This document shows positions 21,318 to 32,309 of a stretch of DNA of 64,000 bases, piece by piece (the stretch's first letter is position 1; each line of letters starts with the position of its first letter). This DNA is from Parasitella parasitica. Taxonomy: Eukaryota > Mucoromycota > Mucoromycetes > Mucorales > Mucoraceae. The notes beneath the pieces were generated by a model, which did not search any database, was not told the DNA's origin, and saw only the letters and a list, made by a program, of their open reading frames with translations. The position numbers and the translations under genes were made by a program. The DNA is taken from positions 1,536-65,535 of the forward strand of contig MU619309.1 in NCBI GenBank assembly GCA_025201805.1, in the 5' to 3' direction.

Positions 21318-22744
21318 ATGCTCATTACCAAGTTATCTCGTTCCACCCTTGCGTCCATCGTCACTCGTCCTATGACAAAGCGCTGTTATGCCGCTGCCGC
21401 CAATAGTGAGGTATATAAAGCAGCTCCCCCCCCCTGGGAAAATTACTGACTGTATGATTAGCCTGTTAAAAAGACCGCTTTGTATGATTTCCATGTCAAA
21501 CACGGCGGCAAGATGGTTCCCTTTGCTGGATACGCTATGCCTGTCCAATACTCCAATATGGGCATGTTGGCATCTCACCATCACACACGTGAAAAGGCCT
21601 CTATTTTTGATGTCTCTCATATGCTCCAATCTCGGTAAAGTATCATATATAGCTTTTGGCCATCAAAATGTCACAACATATTAATATGTACTAGTGTCAC
21701 CGGCAAGGATCGTAAAGCTTTCTTTGAGACTTTGGTTGTTGCTGATCTGCAAAACTTGCCTACTGGCCAAGGTACATTGTCCGTTTTCACCAACGAACAA
21801 GGTGGTATCATTGATGACACCATTGTCATGCAACACGAGGATAGTTTATACGTTGTCTCAAATGCCGGCTGTGCTGACAAGGATTTAGCTCATATCCGCA
21901 AGCATCTCGCTGAATTCCAGAAAAAGGGTGGCGATGTCGACTTTAATGTCATTACTGATCACTCTTTGATTGCCATCCAAGGCCCCAAGGCTGCTGCTGC
22001 TTTGGAAACTTTGGTAGGCCAAAGCTTGAATGATTTTAGCTTTATGCATGGTAGACATATGGAAGTTGCCGGTGTTCCTTGTCATATTGCTCGCTCTGGT
22101 TATACTGGCGAAGATGGTTTTGAGGTAAGGTCAAAAAAGAGGTTTGAATGGACAAGTATTGATTTGAGTGAATAGCTGTCTGTCCCCACCGAGGAAATCG
22201 TAACAATTACTGAAAAATTGATGGCTCATCCCGATGTTGAGATGGCTGGCCTCGGTGCCCGTGATTCTCTCCGCCTTGAAGCCGGTCTCTGTCTCTATGG
22301 CAACGATTTGGACGAAACCACTACTCCTGTTGAAGCTGGTTTAACTTGGACTATTCGTAAAGTGTTGGGTCATGAACATATCGAAAATCAAAGCTAACGT
22401 GTATGTTTTCTCTAGCTAAATCTCGTCGTGAGACTGGCGGTTTCTTGGGTGCTGAACACATCTTGCCTCAAATCAAGGGTGGTGTCAGCCGTCGTCGTAT
22501 TGGTCTTTTTGTCGAAGGTGCACCTGCTCGCGGTGGCGCCGAAATTTTGAACAAGGAAGGCCAGGTTATCGGTGTCGTCACTTCTGGATGTCCTTCTCCT
22601 ATTCTCAAGAAGAATATCGCCATAGGTTACGTCAAAAATGGGTCTCACAAGAAGGGCACTGAACTCGATGTCAAGGTCAGAAACAAGATTCAAAAGGCTG
22701 TTGTTACCAAGATGCCTTTTGTTGAATCAAACTACCACAAATAG
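21318..22744 (+). CDS. GCV1: Aminomethyltransferase, glycine cleavage T-protein
   Basis: This is the mitochondrial T-protein, which passes the methylene group from the H-protein aminomethyl-lipoyl arm to tetrahydrofolate. The five exons 21318-21410, 21462-21634, 21695-22124, 22176-22356 and 22416-22744 agree in phase and give about 401 residues. Residues 1-30 are basic and hydroxylated, a mitochondrial presequence. Then come '[19 protein letters not shown]', 'IFDVSHM', 'IIDDTIV', '[11 protein letters not shown]' and '[20 protein letters not shown]'. The C-terminal part has '[19 protein letters not shown]' and 'VTSGCPSP'. The fourth donor is the cryptic-looking c|gtaaag, chosen because it alone restores the 'WTIPKSRRE' frame. 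Confidence 0.95.
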
Positions 22745-23522
22745 ATATAGCTCTTCATTCCTCGTATTGTATTTTATTCCCCCCCCCCCTGTTGACATTT
22801 CTTGATAAAATTACTTCAAAATCGACTTTTCATTTATCTGCTTGTATTGATTCAGAAACTCTTATTGTGTTACGAACTAAAAATTGGTCATTGATAGACA
22901 AAGGTAGTTGCAGCGAAGGAGAAGTGCCAGTTTGAAGAGCAATCACTACCGATCTTTTCCAGTAATGAATGAATGAGTACAAGTTTGAGACAGTGTAAAA
23001 CAAACGATTTCCTTGATCAATTGCTTGCTAAAATTTTCAATTTATTTTGACTGAATAATAAGTTTATCAATGGCATGATGAGAATATGATGATTACTGTA
23101 TTGTCAAAATATATCAATTTAATGTGTAACGATTTCACGTTGTACCAATCCTCCATATACTTCAGAGTGCTAGCAGTGGTATATTTATGACACACAGCTC
23201 GCAATCCTTGAAAAAAAAAAAAAAAAAAAAAAAGCACTTTATTCTGCTTTATTCATTTACTTTTCAACAAGTTGCTCCTGGCGTTTTTGACATATTGATC
23301 TGCATGAATACAAATCAACAATGTGTAACTTGATTTTGATGCATTATCCCTCATCAGGAATGTCGATATGCAAAAAGCTCGGGATCTGGAAGCACTGTAG
23401 GCGTTTCCTTTACCCGAGATTTTCATCATAAATAGTAGATCTTCGCATTTTTGTTCTTGTTTCAATGTATACTTTTTTTTTTAAAAAAAAAAGCCAATAT
23501 ATACCCATAAAACTCGATATAC
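22745..23522. other. Intergenic region
   Basis: No gene recognised. It carries a C run near 22780, an A run of about 23 near 23211-23233, and a T-run/A-run palindrome at about 23471-23492, roughly 30-50 bp before the transporter start. Confidence 0.5.
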
Positions 23523-25382
23523 ATGGATAAAAATACTACTCATCTCGCTCTTAAGCTACAAGTTGAGTCAGCATCCATTGTCGCTCATCATCTTGATGAT
23601 CAGTCTGTCGATAGTACTTCAGCAACAGATCAGCATGTCAGCACTTTGAGAAAATGGCTCTTGAAGATCAAAGGCGATATCCATGCCACGGATGATCCTA
23701 GACAATACCCTCAGGCAAAAAAGAACCTTATTGTTTTCATTGTTGCACTAAGTGGCCTCTACGGTCCTATTTCAACTTTGATTTATGTGCCTGGCATGCT
23801 ACAGATGGCAAAAGACTTGGATGCGTCTATTGAGGCCATCAATGCGACCATGTCTGCCTATATTGCCTTAGCAGGTCTGAGTGTACGTATATGCATCACT
23901 TTTTTTTTTTTTTTTTTTCCACAAGCTGATTTAATCAAGTACCATATATAGCCGCTGTTTTGGTCAAGTATCAGTGATGCATACGGGAGACGACCAGTTT
24001 ATATTATTAGTATTTCTATTGGCATAGTAGCCTCGATTCTATGTGCCTCATCTAAAAATATTGCCACGTTAATTGTTTTTCGAGCACTTCAAGCAAGTGG
24101 AGCAAGCTCAGGACAAACATTGGGCGCAGGGTCAATTGCTGATGTTTTCGATGTTGCAGAGCGCGGCAAAGCGTTCGGTGTGTTTTTTATAGGGTAATAT
24201 GCAAGCGGGAGTAGGCTGATTTAAACTGGCTAACGTTATATTTTCAAAAGTCCATTATTGGGTCCATCTATAGGACCACTGATAGGTGGTATCCTTTGTG
24301 AGTTTCGTGGATGGCAATCTAGCTTTTATTTTGTAGCAGAATTTGGTATGGAAATATTTATTATTTACTCACTTATTGATAGCTTGTTGACAAATAACTT
24401 AGGCGGGTGTATACTAGTCTTGGTTACGTTCTTTCTACCAGAAACAGTTCGAAGGGAAAGACCCGTTCCGCGCAAAAGCAGTTTAGACATCAAAGCAGTA
24501 AATACAAACAGCATACGCTCCACTTTTACTCCTTTGGTGACAATGCTAAGCGATCTAAGCATACTTGTTATGACACTGTATGGCACTATTCTCTTTGCTT
24601 CTCTATTCGTTTTGGTATGAAATTTTTTCATGTAGACAGTATTTACAATGTTTTTAATAATACTTTTAAAGAACCCTACCATTACTGATACGTTCAAGAC
24701 ACTCTACAACTATAATGCCTGGCAAGTGGGTCTCTCCTATCTCTGTTTGGGTGGAGGCTTGGTAGTTGGTTCAGTCATCAGTGGCATCTATTCTGACAGA
24801 GTTATAAAGGATCTCCGTAAAAAGCTGGGACCAGAAAATGTATATCCAGAGTTGCGTTTGAAGACTGCATATCCTTCATTCATTCTGGTCCCTGCCGGCT
24901 ATTTGATCTATGCTTGGACAACAGAGAAGCACGTAGGTGTGTATGGACCACTTTTTGGTCTGTTTATTTGTAGGTTAACACTGTGCCAAGTATGTAAAGC
25001 ATGTAGACTAATTTGCACACATGTAGATGCAATCGGGCAAATGTTTGCCATGACTTCATCGTCCATATATTACGTTGATTCAAAGCCTGGTAGATCAGCT
25101 AGTGCTGTAGCTATCAACAATTGCATTAGATCGCTCGCAGCTGCTGTAGTTACTATCTTCTCCACTACATGGGTACGTTCTATGGGTCCTGGGAAAGTTT
25201 TCACGATTTTGGCTGCCATTAGTATTGTCAATACCACATTTGTTCTTCTAGTGAAACTTTATGGCCGTAAATGGAGAATGGATTTCGAAAAGAGAATGGA
25301 AACCGCGTCCGTCTTGAAGAATAACAGCATCAATGAAGATGACTCGATTATGCCTGATGTTGATGAGCAGGAGAAAGTATAA
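23523..25382 (+). CDS. MFS transporter, DHA1 (drug:H+ antiporter) type
   Basis: This plasma- or vacuolar-membrane major-facilitator transporter looks like the fungal DHA1 (TPO/FLR-like) group. Exons are 23523-23882, 23952-24193, 24251-24345, 24403-24614 and 24672 onward to 25382, all in phase. One more short intron near 24990-25026 is likely but its edges are unsure. After a hydrophilic N-terminus the first helix is 'LIVFIVALSGLYGPISTLIYVP'. The loop 2-3 signature 'SISDAYGRRPVYI' is present, as are 'FRALQASGASSGQTLGAGSIAD' and 'PSIGPLIGGIL'. Twelve helices are expected. The substrate cannot be told. Confidence 0.88.
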
Positions 25383-25498
25383 AAAATAAATTGATTGGTG
25401 TTTCACACAGTATCGTGCATCGTTAATTATTAGAGCCCTGAAGTTAGAAACCATTTATAAACCTTTATATTTTCGATTTATTCTATTACAAGAAAAGG

Positions 25499-26227
25499 AT
25501 GATGGTAGCAATGATGATAAATACAGTGAAAGATAGCAAAGATAAAGGCAGTGATGGAGCGACTCAAGATGACGGTGAGCAATTTCGCGCATGCTCAACT
25601 TCTTTGAAACAAGTGCTTAGAGACGACTTGCCAGACGGCATCAGGGTGTTATTCATCAATACAATCGGTGCAAACATAGAGCAAGTATCTAATTATACCT
25701 CTGAATTCAGCAAGCAGGTCCTCAAAGTTGCTCTATTGTTTGCTGAGCATGCATTTGAATCTAACGACGGCAACTTTGAACTTGCCCACGATGGTGGAAA
25801 CAGCATTGCTTCAAATACTGCCAGAAGGGTATTTAGAAGAAGATATCACTGTACCAAAGCCATTAGATTCCAGTTTTCTCGAGAATGACGATTTTAATGC
25901 TCACTATCAATTGCTGTTTTGGAGTCCCCCTTGGGACAAATACACTCGACATACTATGGTCAAGGGGGGGGGGTCATAGTAAACGTTTTGGGCCGTTATA
26001 AAGCCAACCCACATCGAAATTTGTCCTCACACGTTATCAAGATAGCTCGCCAACAGTACTACACAAATCTTCGAGTTATATGGTCCGAAAATACTATTGT
26101 CAACAAGCTCTTGAACTCCTTGCTGTTGATCCATTTATCTTCCATTCAAGGCCACTCTATCAAGTTGAAGAAGACTGAAAGAGAACCGGCCAAGCTTCGA
26201 AAAACCCACAGAGGCAAACTAAGTTAA
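25499..26227 (+). pseudogene. Frameshifted orphan gene remnant, part 1
   Basis: Three successive frames give one continuous-looking protein. The first has 'SLKQVLRDDLPDGIRVLFIN' and 'EFSKQVLKVALLFAEHAF'. After a one-base change near 25800 comes 'ILPEGYLEEDITVPKPLDSSF' and 'NAHYQLLF'. After another near 25920 come 'STYYGQGG' and 'NPHRNLSSHVIKIARQQYYT', ending 'HRGKLS' at 26225. I do not recognise a domain. The style (Mucorales-type repetitive orphan, two frame changes) suggests a dead copy of a dispersed, perhaps mobile, family; that is inference. Confidence 0.4.
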
Positions 26228-26316
26228 GAAAGTGAGGATTAACGGTGGCTACTCGAGGCACAAAGGAGAGGTTTCAGTCACTGAGGTGAGGGATTCATGA
26301 GTATGGAAAACCTTTA

Positions 26317-27148
26317 GTGGGTGATTTGAAAAATCTAATACCATTTAAGCCCTTTACTGTAGGTAGCAAAGGATGCTGTAGAAAGGTAGAGAAATGCAAG
26401 CTGGATGAAGACATAGATCTAACAACAGCTGTGTTCAGTAGCACGCATAACGGCATTATAAAGACTACCAAGACAGTGTTTTTTTTTTATATCGATCGTT
26501 TCGCATCTCAATTGAAGCTTTACAAATAGGTTTCAGAACTTGGGTATGTAACTCTATGCCTTTGAACACTTGTGTATATAGTAAAAGAAACTGATTCCCT
26601 ACGTATGTGCCTACTATAGAAGGTACCAAAAAAGGAGACTACGCCGATGGTTCAGATACAGATAAAGCTGATGTTTTTGAACACTTGGCTCTACCTCACG
26701 CTCTCATTGTAGGCTCCAAGCAAATCAATCAATATACGAGCTTGGTTACTTTTACAAACTTGTCAACTCGAAAAAAGAAGACTACAGAAGACGGATACAG
26801 AGTTTTGGAGATGGAAAAGGATTTTGGAAAAAAATAGTCTTTATCAATGCTCAAGACAACGTGCCGTGACCAAGTCTCAGCACTTGCAATTAGCCTTGCT
26901 GGTCTTGGTTGCCCTTTGTTTGGAGTAACTTTCCCCTGTTTCGACCGAGAACTCATCACTGCCAAGCGCACACAATTCAACAATTTAGCCCTATCTTTTT
27001 AGTACAGAAAACAGCCACTGGGCTCACCTTTCGATGGAGGCAATACTCTTTGAAGGTAAGTGAACAACTACAAAAAGTGGGGATAACTCAATATCTAAAT
27101 GAGCACTGGATCTTTGATTTTATCCTTTTAATACCATTGGGTAAATGA
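26317..27148 (+). pseudogene. Frameshifted orphan gene remnant, part 2
   Basis: This probably continues the preceding remnant. Open pieces are 26317-26529, 26607-26837 ('LPHALIVGSKQINQYTSLV', then a Lys/Arg-rich stretch) and, in another frame, 'VFINAQDNVPRDQVSALAIS' with 'GVTFPCFDRELITAKRTQFN'. Stops and frame changes separate them. No catalytic motif or zinc ribbon was found, so a transposase or OMEGA-type nuclease cannot be supported. Confidence 0.3.
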
Positions 27149-27301
27149 CATTTCGATTTTATAAAAATTGTTTACAAAAAGTAACCAAAACTATCTGTTT
27201 TTTCTCTGGAATTTAGCTTGCTATACGGATACAGTACAGTGATATATATTGATAGATATTAAGAAGCAAGTACTTTATTATGGTGAATATATAGTGTAAT
27301 T

Positions 27302-27987
27302 TTACTTTGTTTCTAAAGCTTTAATTGCTGAAGAAAAAGCGTTGTCAAGTTGCGCCTTGAGAGTATTTCCAACAATATTTTCGGCAAGGAATCCTTTATT
27401 GACAAGGAGGCATTTTGTCAAAGACGTTGTCAATTCATTAATCTTCTGGATGTCTTTCTTGGCAACAGCAGTAGCTAATACAAGGTCGTCGAATGCAAGC
27501 TTCTTGGAAACGATAGAAGTCAAGACTTCCACTACTCTGGGTACTAGTCCAGTGACAACACCAACGACGCCGGCAACCTCATCTGCGGTGAAGCTATGAA
27601 TGGAGCAACAATCATCATTAGCTTTGCTCAAAAGCTTTTCAATAAGTTGTTCTTTATCATGAATTTTCAAGGCACCCAAATAGCCATCGGCATTGCTGAA
27701 ATTATCGATCTAGTTGTAGTTTAGTTTTCCATTTTCTTTTGCACAAATATAATATAATACTCTACTTACATCTGGTTTGGTGGCTTCTAGTTGAGCACCT
27801 GCTTTTTCGATACTATTGATACATGTTTTAGCTGGAGATACTTCTCTTTTGTTCAATGCAGCTGCGTTAACTAAACCACCCGAAAAGACAAAAATTAGGT
27901 ATTGTTCTATTGATAAAGAAGAATTGTATACAAACCAGTGATGGCTAAAATGAAAGCAAGCAAGAAGGTAATAATTTGAGAACGCAT
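27302..27987 (-). CDS. HsbA-like small secreted protein
   Basis: This is a secreted alpha-helical protein resembling hydrophobic surface binding protein A, which in Aspergillus coats hydrophobic surfaces and recruits cutinases. The three exons 27987-27936, 27870-27770 and 27709-27302 agree in phase, giving 186 residues. The N-terminus 'MRSQIITFLLAFILAITVNAAA' is a signal peptide, followed by a KR that may be a Kex2-type cleavage site. The mature part is helical with 'DDCCSIHSF', a hydrophobic Val-rich helix near residues 95-115 and 'KDIQKINELTTSLTKCL'. The three Cys after the leader include an unusual adjacent pair. A TATA box lies 45 bp upstream. The family assignment is moderately certain. 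Confidence 0.7.
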
Positions 27988-28031
27988 TGTTTTATGATTA
28001 AGTGTTGATCTTTGAATTTTATTTTGAGGTG

Positions 28032-28039
28032 TATTTATA
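28032..28039 (-). promoter_or_regulatory. TATA box of the HsbA-like gene
   Basis: TATAAATA on the minus strand, 45 bp before the start codon, a close TATA arrangement typical of strongly or inducibly expressed genes. Confidence 0.5.
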
Positions 28040-29271
28040 TTCAATGACAACAATCAAATAAAGTGATCAGATGTACGACTGTTGTCAATGTGTGTTCTCG
28101 CTTTACATGTCATCTGGTTCGTTTGATGCACAATCCCTTTTGCTTTTTTAGTTTGCTTCTGACCTGCAATAAAAACCTGTAACTACAGCTATTTCTTTGA
28201 CATCTCTACTTCTAATTCTGCGCGTTTTTTCAAAATAAGTTTCAGAAGCGAGATTAGTTCCAGCACCTTTGAACCTCATAATAGCAATATCGTTTGCTTG
28301 CCTATGTAAACAAAAAGACTGACGTACGGAATTCACAAAGACTTATGTCCCCTGAATGCGCTGATCATTGAATCCAATGCTTCGGGTTTTAACAAAGCGA
28401 CCTATGCACCGTAGCTTTGATTATCTGAATACCCCTGATCACCAATACGTCTTTACATGCATATTTCTTTGAGTGATACTGTAAACTGTGTTGATTTAAA
28501 AGTACTAGTAAACAACAATGCATCTAAACCTATCATGTCTACAGTCGTCTTATTGCTGGTATCGACTTCAGAGTTTAGTACAGTGTTATAGCAAATACGT
28601 TTACAGGCTTGCAATCAAGTTCCTTGTACCAGAACAATTTTTTTTTTCGTTCATTTTCAGAGACAAATCACGTAGATAAGGAAAACGATATTGGAGTGCA
28701 GTGTTTTCTCTGTGTATTGCATGATTTGCAATTTTAGTTTGAGGCAGATCATTTTGTTTGTAAGGATTGGAGCCTTTTGTTTATCACATGCACACATAAA
28801 CAAAACATTTTTGGAGATTGCCGACAAACAAAGTTCGTATCAAAAATATACCTGTATAACATAATCAAAATTCAAGCTGTCTTTTCAGGTATCCGATAAT
28901 ACCAAAGATGTTTCATTCAGAAAACGAGCATCTATGTATTCCCTTTACGCAAAGGGCTAAAAAAATAACAGCTACACATGCTTTTTGTTATTCAAGCTGC
29001 AAAATATGAGTATTCTCTATACATATGCAGTTGCTGCTCACTAGTAGTTTATAGACCCAAAATTTAATAAAGTTATTTCAAATTGTTTATTGCTAAATAT
29101 CTCAAGGAAAGTATTAGGTATACCCGATGTGCGTATTAAGCGTTTTAGATCAAGTGATAGATTATGCATCGAACCAAATAATGTGAATTACTGGCAGTCT
29201 TTCACGCAACATGTTGAATCTGTAACGCAGATCCTAGTTCTTAACTGAGACCTTGAAAATCATATAATATA
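28040..29271. other. Gene-free region upstream of the HsbA-like gene
   Basis: One minus-strand ORF of 62 codons (28148-28336) has no recognisable features. Otherwise AT-rich sequence between a secreted-protein gene and the Helitron remnant. Confidence 0.45.
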
Positions 29272-30482
29272 CTACGCTTCGCTACGGCCCAAGATATCAT
29301 TATTTGTCAAATCTTTCATTAATTCTTTGAATTTCAGTCGGAACACTCTTGAGCATAAATCTGGTCGGTCAGCAGCAGTTTGTCTAAACAAAAGCTCACT
29401 TTGTATTTCTGGCCAGTTAGGGTTGCAGGTGAATGATATAAAGTAATCAGGCTTGCCAAGCCGTTTTACAATACTCATTGAGTCTTGATATAATTGAGCC
29501 ATATGTCTTGTTCCTTCAATGAAGGAGCTAGGAAGTATTACTTTCAGACCAAGAGAGTTGGTGTCTGTATCATCATGTGTAATTGCGTCTTGTAAACCAC
29601 GATAGAGCTCAGAGCGAAGGCTGGATTGATTGTGACGAATAAAATTCAAACGAAACTGTTCAATTTTGGCGTACATGTCGACAATGTACTGGTGAAACAG
29701 TTTTCCAAACAAATGAAGACAATGATCGGAACCTCTATACATTAAACGAAAGCTGTAAAACTGCGAGGTAGACACCTTTATACCACTCTCTGAAACACAA
29801 TCCATGGTCCATCCACTTTGCCCAGAAGGAGATAGCAAAACATAACCCATTGCGTCGTACATCTGATTCAGCTCGCTAGCTCTTCGAAACCCGCCATCCT
29901 GAGGTCTGATCACAATATCTCGATACTTTGGTTGCTCATTGTCCTGCCTTCCACCGCTACCCAGAATTAACACGCCTACCTCTGTTGAGGTCGTAGGTGC
30001 GTTATATCGTCGAGGATCAGGGGCTCCCTCAGCTCTAAAAACCATCGAAGCATCTTCTACTTGTTCAGGATATTCTCTTATAGATTGGGCCATTGTCTTC
30101 AAGTCTCGCACGATTGGATTGATTCGGTGCATTAAACGTTGTAGCTCCTCCAAAGTCTGAACATCTATATGGCTGGCTACTAAATTTCTGTTGCTGGTCC
30201 CATTGCTGGCATCATAAACATAAATCTGAGCAAATGCAGACAAACTATTCTCAATTGGAAGTAATGACCCAATTCTATGGTAAATGCTTCCATGAATTCT
30301 GAATGCGAAAGCACCACCACGTGAATTTTGGACACTGCCATTGACGCGAAGCCAAGTGCGTTGTTATAAGAGCGCACATTTTTCTTGAACTCTACGCCTC
30401 TACGATTGTTGTTTTGGACCACATCAGCAATGACTCGTGGTGTAGCTTCTAAAGGTGGAATAATATATCGGCCTAAACTGCA
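29272..30482 (-). mobile_element. Truncated Helitron (Helitron_like_N domain)
   Basis: The N-terminal replication (Rep-associated) half of a Helitron protein. From 30482 the minus strand reads 'CSLGRYIIPPLEATPRVIAD', 'NVRSYNNALGFASMA', then after a frame change near 30335 'RGGAFAFRIHGSIYHRIGSLLP' and 'FAQIYVYDA'. The long ORF to 29272 has 'HLFGKLFHQYIVDMYAKIEQ', 'RLNFIRHNQSSLRSELYRGL', 'LKVILPSSFIEGTRHMAQLY' and 'PDYFISFTCNPNWPEIQ', all hallmarks of the Helitron-like N domain. It stops right after 'NNDILGRSEA', where the family normally runs into the 'EFQKRGLPH' region, so the HUH-adjacent part and the whole helicase are missing. Dead element fragment. Confidence 0.88.
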
Positions 30483-31732
30483 GCTTAATTGGAATCTGGC
30501 GGTCGAAATTCCTCCCTCAGTACGCTTCTAAATTGATTTTTTTTCGTACTTCTCAAGTCTTTGCGCCCTGGAACAGACAAGATGTCGAAAGCCATAAATC
30601 ACGTTTCTAAAATAATCAACATCATTACAAACACTCTGATAAATGTTCAAAATAATTACATAGTAGGTAATCTCGATTGGAGCGACGGTACACGATCTGA
30701 TGTAGTCCTTGAAACAAAATCATAATCGTAGAAATACAGATGAAAGAGGCTCATAAAAGACAGTCTTCAAGCTTTCTAACGATTTGAAGTGTCATTAGCA
30801 CCAACACTTTATCTGATTGTGTCACTAAAGATGTAGAGGCCAGTAATTTTTCTGCTTGCTGTAACTTTCCTTCTACATGATGGGCTTCTAGATGTCTTAT
30901 TGTGTCTAAACCATGTGCCCAAGAGTGTATTAGAACATTACCTTTGGATCCATTCGTCGCTCTTAGTTTATTTCTCACCAGCCAAGCTATCACGATAAAC
31001 GACATACTTTGCCCAGATGATCCAATTATCCAATATTTATACTCATTAGCGTTACAAACACATCAAACTCGGCTTGGAGACCAACACATTGCTCACACTA
31101 TAGTATAAGTACTCGAGAATCAAGATCACAAGCATACCAAAATACTGGAACTTAATGGTATTTTGCGCAGAGGATATATATAACTATAATTTGCTCAAAA
31201 AATACTTAACTTTACGAAAATAAAATCAGACACAAAAACTAATAACTTTATTGATAAGAAAATGCCATCTTTTTATACTAGATTATATCTATTGTAACAT
31301 TATTTATCATTGTGGTTAAACATTGAACTTGGCATGTCATACCAAGTTAACTACGCGTTATATTGTACATCAATAGCTTATTCCTTGTCATTGAATACAA
31401 AGAAATACCAATCTGATAATTGCTTGCCTTTCTGACACACCAATTGACAAACAAGCATCATCCGAAGTAGTGGTCAATGCCATGAAGACTTTAAAATCTC
31501 AAAATCACGCAACAAAAAGGAAGTTGAATGTTATCAATGTCGGCTCCTCGTCTATCTCAACAACAGACACTACAAATATTAAAAATAGTAATTTTACCTC
31601 CAGAATCGTCCACTTCATCATACAAGTGAGGCATGCTTCTGCGCACTTGTGCGAGGCTAAATTGCCAGACTAGTTTGGCCGGATGTTTGAAGTTAATTTG
31701 GCCAGTTTCGGGACTAATCTCGTGTTTGCACT
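30483..31732. other. Gene-free region with small orphan ORF
   Basis: A minus-strand ORF of 84 codons (30751-31005) contains Leu/Lys-rich helical sequence but no family I recognise. The plus-strand ORF at 31470-31673 is Ser/Thr/Asn-rich and equally unassigned. The rest shows no coding signal. Confidence 0.4.
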
Positions 31733-32065
31733 ATGGGGTCTCAGCTCTCTGGCGGCCGGAAGCAAAGAGTTTACATTGCCCGTGCACTAGTCCGTAAACC
31801 CAAAGTAGTGCTGTTGGATGAAGCCACTTCAGCTCTTGATAGCGATGGTGAGCGCCTTGCACAGGAAGCACTAGACAGCATTTTGGAGGGAGGAGGAAGA
31901 ACTACAATCACTGTCGCCCATCGTCTCTCCACTATTCAGAATACTGACTTGGTCTGTGTGGTAAAAGATCGCTGCGTTATTGAGTAATGCTCTCATCATG
32001 ATCTTTTGGCTTTGAATGGCATTTACACTGAACTTGTCCGTGAACAATCCTTATCCATGCTGTAA
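31733..32065 (+). pseudogene. ABC transporter C-terminal nucleotide-binding fragment
   Basis: This is the last part of an ABCB-type ATP-binding domain only. It has the signature '[16 protein letters not shown]' (normally LSGGQ), Walker B '[16 protein letters not shown]' and the H-loop '[11 protein letters not shown]'. A TAA stop interrupts the frame after 'VKDRCVIE'; the family tail 'HHDLLALNGIYTELVREQS' follows in the same frame to a final stop. There is no Walker A and no membrane domain upstream, so this is a 5'-truncated pseudogene. Confidence 0.85.
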
Positions 32066-32309
32066 ATTTTAAAGTTTAAAATACGTACAGTTATTGTCTC
32101 GCTTTCTGATTAATCAAAAGATACCATAATGAACTTGCATCATTCTGATTTAGACCATGTGCACCAGATATTCTGAATTCTGTCTGCAAAAAACGTATTA
32201 TAAGCTTTTATTTGTTTTTAACAGCGCAGATCTATAAACATGAGATGAGAAAGTAGGGGAGCAAGGGATTTGAAGAAAAGATAATTGATAATTAGATGTG
32301 TCAAACAAG

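Noticed and set aside
24990-25026. Reading the MFS frame straight through without an intron
   Set aside because: It is open but inserts Cys-rich sequence that does not fit a helix; a roughly 39-nt intron is more plausible, though edges are unsettled.
26317-27148. OMEGA/Fanzor-type nuclease or transposase
   Set aside because: No RuvC-like acidic motifs and no CxxC zinc ribbon could be found in any frame.
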